From Collinsella sp. (GTDB taxonomy: Bacteria; Actinomycetota; Coriobacteriia; Coriobacteriales; Coriobacteriaceae), in the NCBI GenBank assembly GCA_020025115.1, contig JAHHSP010000062.1, positions 1-6,877 of the forward strand: a stretch of DNA of 6,877 nucleotides, given 5' to 3'. Below the pieces are notes generated by a model that ran no database searches, was not told the DNA's origin, and worked only from the letters and a program-made list of their open reading frames with translations. Of this stretch, positions 4,556-6,877 are shown piece after piece (position 1 is the stretch's first letter; each line of letters opens with the position of its first letter). The translations under genes were made by a program, and so were the position numbers.

Positions 4556-6877
4556 GTGGCAAACGAGTACAAGCAGACCATGAACCTGCCCAAGACCAAG
4601 TTCCCCATGCGGGCGGCCCTGGCGCAGCGCGAGCCGGAGCGCCTCAAGCGCTGGCAGCAGAATCACGTCTACGAGCTCATGCTCAAGAAGAACGAGGGTC
4701 ACGAGAAATTCGTGCTGCACGACGGTCCTCCCTACGCCAACGGCCCCATCCACCTCGGTCACGCGATGAACAAGATCGCCAAGGACATGATCAACCGCTA
4801 CAAGGCCATGCAGGGCTACGAGACCCCGTACGTGCCCGGCTGGGATTGCCATGGCCAGCCCATCGAGCACAAGGTCGAGACCCAGATGGGCACCGAGAAG
4901 TTCAACCAGGCCTCCACGGCCGAGATCCGCGAGCTCTGCAACAAGTTCGCCGTCGAGAATATCGACCTGCAGCGCGAGGGCTTCAAACGCCTGGGCGTTC
5001 TGGGCGATTGGGACAATCCCTACCTCACGCTCTATCACCAGCATGACGCCGCCGACATCGAGGCGTTCAAAGCCATGTTCGACAAGGGCATGGTGTATCG
5101 CGGCCATAAGCCGGTCCATTGGTGCAAGCACTGCCACACCGCCCTCGCCGAGGCCGAGATCGAGTATGCCGACGAGACGAGCCCGTCCATTTACGTCCGT
5201 TTCGAGCTCACCGGCAAGCCCGCCGGACTCGAGTCCTTCGACGGCCCGGTCGACTTTGTGATTTGGACCACCACGCCTTGGACCATCCCCTCCGATCAGG
5301 CGGTCTCCCTCAAGCCCGAGGCGATTTATTGCGCCATCGAGCACGACGGTCGCGCCGAGATCATGCTCAAGGACCTCGCAGAGAAGGTTTGCGGTATCGC
5401 CGGCTGGGATGTCACCCCCGTGATGGTCGACGGCGAGCCCTACGAGGTGGCCGCCGAGGTGCTCGATCACCTGCATTACAAGCAGCCCGTCTTTGACGGT
5501 GTCGAGGGCGTCGCCCTGCTGGCCGATTACGTGGGCACCGAGGATGGTACCGGTATCGTCCACAACTCTCCCGGCCACGGCGTGGACGACTACTACGTCT
5601 GCATGAAGGAGGGCATGGACGTCTGCATGCCCGTCGACGATGACGGACGCTTCTACAACGGTGACGAGTTCGGCGCCGGCGGCCCGTTCTCCGGCATGGA
5701 CACCGACGAGGCCAACCCGCACATCATCCAGTTCCTTCGTGACCGCGGTATGCTCGTGGCCGAAGTCAAGATCACGCACAGCTATCCGCACTGCTGGCGC
5801 TGCAAGAACCCGGTGCTCTTCCGCGCCACCGACCAGTGGTTCGTCTCCATGGACAAGACCGGCCTGCGCGAGCAGGCGCTCGACCAGGTGCGCAACCACG
5901 TGTCCTGGTATCCCGGCCATGCTGTCAATCGCATCGGCGCCATGGTGGAGCAGCGGCCCGACTGGTGCATCTCCCGCCAGCGCAACTGGGGCGTGCCGAT
6001 TCCGTCCTTCACCTGTGCCGACTGCGGCGAGAAGGTCATGAACGACGACACGCTCGACGCCGTCATCGAGCTGTTCCATGAGAAGGGCTCCGACGCCTGG
6101 TTCACCGACGCCCCCGAGTCCTACCTCGGCGACGCCTGCGTGTGCCCCAAGTGCGGCGGCCATCACCTCAAGGCCGATCGCGACATCCTCGACGTGTGGT
6201 GGGATTCCGGCGTGTCCTGGAAGGCCGTGTGCGAGTACCGTCCCGAGCTCAAGTACCCGGCGGACGTCTACCTCGAGGGCTCCGACCAGCATCGTGGTTG
6301 GTTCCAGTCCTCGCTGCTGACCTCCGTGGGCACCAACGGCATCGCTCCGTACAAGGCCGTCATCTCCCAGGGCTTCACCCTCGACGGCCAGGGCCGCAAG
6401 ATGTCCAAATCGCTCGGCAACGTGATCGACCCCAACAAGATTTGCGACGAGATGGGTGCCGACATCATCCGCCTGTGGGTCGCCTCCGTGGACACCTCCA
6501 CCGACGTCGCATGCGACACCGAGATTCTCGCCCGCACGTCCGACGCGTACCGCCGTTTCCGCAACACCCTGCGCTTCCTGCTGTCCGTGCTCGAGGGCCA
6601 GTTCGAGCCCACGACCGACGGCGTGGCCTTCGACGAGCTCATGCCGCTCGATAAGCTCATGCTCGCCCGTCTCACGCAGGTTCAGGCCGAGGTCGACACC
6701 GCGTACGAGGGCTTCGAGTTCAACCGTGCGTACCGCACGCTGTACGACTTCGTGGTCACCGAGCTCTCCAACGTCTACCTCGATGCGCTGAAGGACCGTC
6801 TGTACTGCGAGAAGCCCGGCAGCCACGAGATGCGCAGCGCGCAGACCGTCGTGGCCGAGTTGCTCTCCATGCTCATG
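4556..6877 (+). CDS. ileS: Isoleucyl-tRNA synthetase, 3' end missing
   Basis: Class I synthetase that charges tRNA-Ile with isoleucine in the cytoplasm and edits misactivated valine. 774 residues are visible and the frame is open at the window end; bacterial IleS is usually about 920-1040 residues, so the C-terminal part is outside. The start is GTG at 4556, with AGAGAGGGG at 4542-4550, 5 bases upstream. The N-terminus (YKQTMNLPKTKFPMR, 5-19) aligns with the usual bacterial IleS start. ATP-binding motif HLGH at 66-69, in HDGPPYANGPIHLGH; GWDCHGQPIE shortly after. The CP1 editing domain holds WTTTPWTIP (237-245) and GTGIVHNSPGHGVDD (331-345), with the editing aspartate in the final DD. Two CxxC pairs (FTCADCG, CVCPKCG) occur further on, then KMSKS at 615-619 and the start of the anticodon-binding helical domain. 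Codon use is strongly biased. Expression is controlled by the T-box leader immediately upstream. Confidence 0.98.
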   Translation, partial: MANEYKQTMNLPKTKFPMRAALAQREPERLKRWQQNHVYELMLKKNEGHEKFVLHDGPPYANGPIHLGHAMNKIAKDMINRYKAMQGYETPYVPGWDCHGQPIEHKVETQMGTEKFNQASTAEIRELCNKFAVENIDLQREGFKRLGVLGDWDNPYLTLYHQHDAADIEAFKAMFDKGMVYRGHKPVHWCKHCHTALAEAEIEYADETSPSIYVRFELTGKPAGLESFDGPVDFVIWTTTPWTIPSDQAVSLKPEAIYCAIEHDGRAEIMLKDLAEKVCGIAGWDVTPVMVDGEPYEVAAEVLDHLHYKQPVFDGVEGVALLADYVGTEDGTGIVHNSPGHGVDDYYVCMKEGMDVCMPVDDDGRFYNGDEFGAGGPFSGMDTDEANPHIIQFLRDRGMLVAEVKITHSYPHCWRCKNPVLFRATDQWFVSMDKTGLREQALDQVRNHVSWYPGHAVNRIGAMVEQRPDWCISRQRNWGVPIPSFTCADCGEKVMNDDTLDAVIELFHEKGSDAWFTDAPESYLGDACVCPKCGGHHLKADRDILDVWWDSGVSWKAVCEYRPELKYPADVYLEGSDQHRGWFQSSLLTSVGTNGIAPYKAVISQGFTLDGQGRKMSKSLGNVIDPNKICDEMGADIIRLWVASVDTSTDVACDTEILARTSDAYRRFRNTLRFLLSVLEGQFEPTTDGVAFDELMPLDKLMLARLTQVQAEVDTAYEGFEFNRAYRTLYDFVVTELSNVYLDALKDRLYCEKPGSHEMRSAQTVVAELLSMLM

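Noticed and set aside
4328..6826. Antisense open frame of 832 codons opposite ileS and its leader
   Set aside because: It is a mirror of the strong GC-rich codon bias in ileS. Its protein is a low-complexity run of Val, Gly, Leu and His with no recognisable domain, and it overlaps the clear ileS motifs and the T-box.

Overview
The window looks like a piece of chromosome from a high-GC Gram-positive bacterium. My best guess is an actinobacterium of the class Coriobacteriia (Collinsella-like). This rests on the GC-rich third positions, the gene order comEC-holA-rpsT, strong purine-rich ribosome binding sites, and an ileS gene behind a T-box leader. It is inference from gene content; no 16S rRNA or other species marker is present. 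All genes lie on the + strand.

Layout: (1) 1-2072 is the 3' part of comEC, the DNA-uptake channel, whose start lies before the window. (2) 2091-3062 is holA, the clamp-loader delta subunit, 18 bases downstream and probably cotranscribed. (3) 3063-3250 is a gap with a good sigma70-type promoter and a short leader. (4) 3251-3511 is rpsT (ribosomal protein bS20), closed by a strong intrinsic terminator. (5) 3579-4016 is a small DUF523 protein, possibly an iron-sulfur desulfurase related to TudS. (6) 4017-4555 has no credible gene. It holds a perfect 25-bp inverted repeat around a 30-base centre, an extended -10 promoter, and a complete transcription-attenuating T-box riboswitch with an isoleucine (ATC) specifier, antiterminator and terminator. 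(7) 4556-6877 is ileS, isoleucyl-tRNA synthetase, from a GTG start and cut off by the window end.

How they work together: comEC and holA form a DNA uptake/replication pair that is often adjacent to rpsT in bacteria. rpsT has its own promoter and terminator. ileS is a separate unit that should be switched on when uncharged tRNA-Ile accumulates: the tRNA anticodon reads ATC in stem I and its NCCA end pairs with TGGT in the T-box bulge, favouring the antiterminator over the terminator.

Most of the window is ordinary housekeeping sequence. The items most worth a second look are the long perfect inverted repeat at 4044-4123, which has the form of a dispersed palindromic element, and the full-length terminator-type ileS T-box, which contrasts with the translational ileS T-boxes known from other actinobacteria. 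I did not find convincing evidence of a new multi-gene system.
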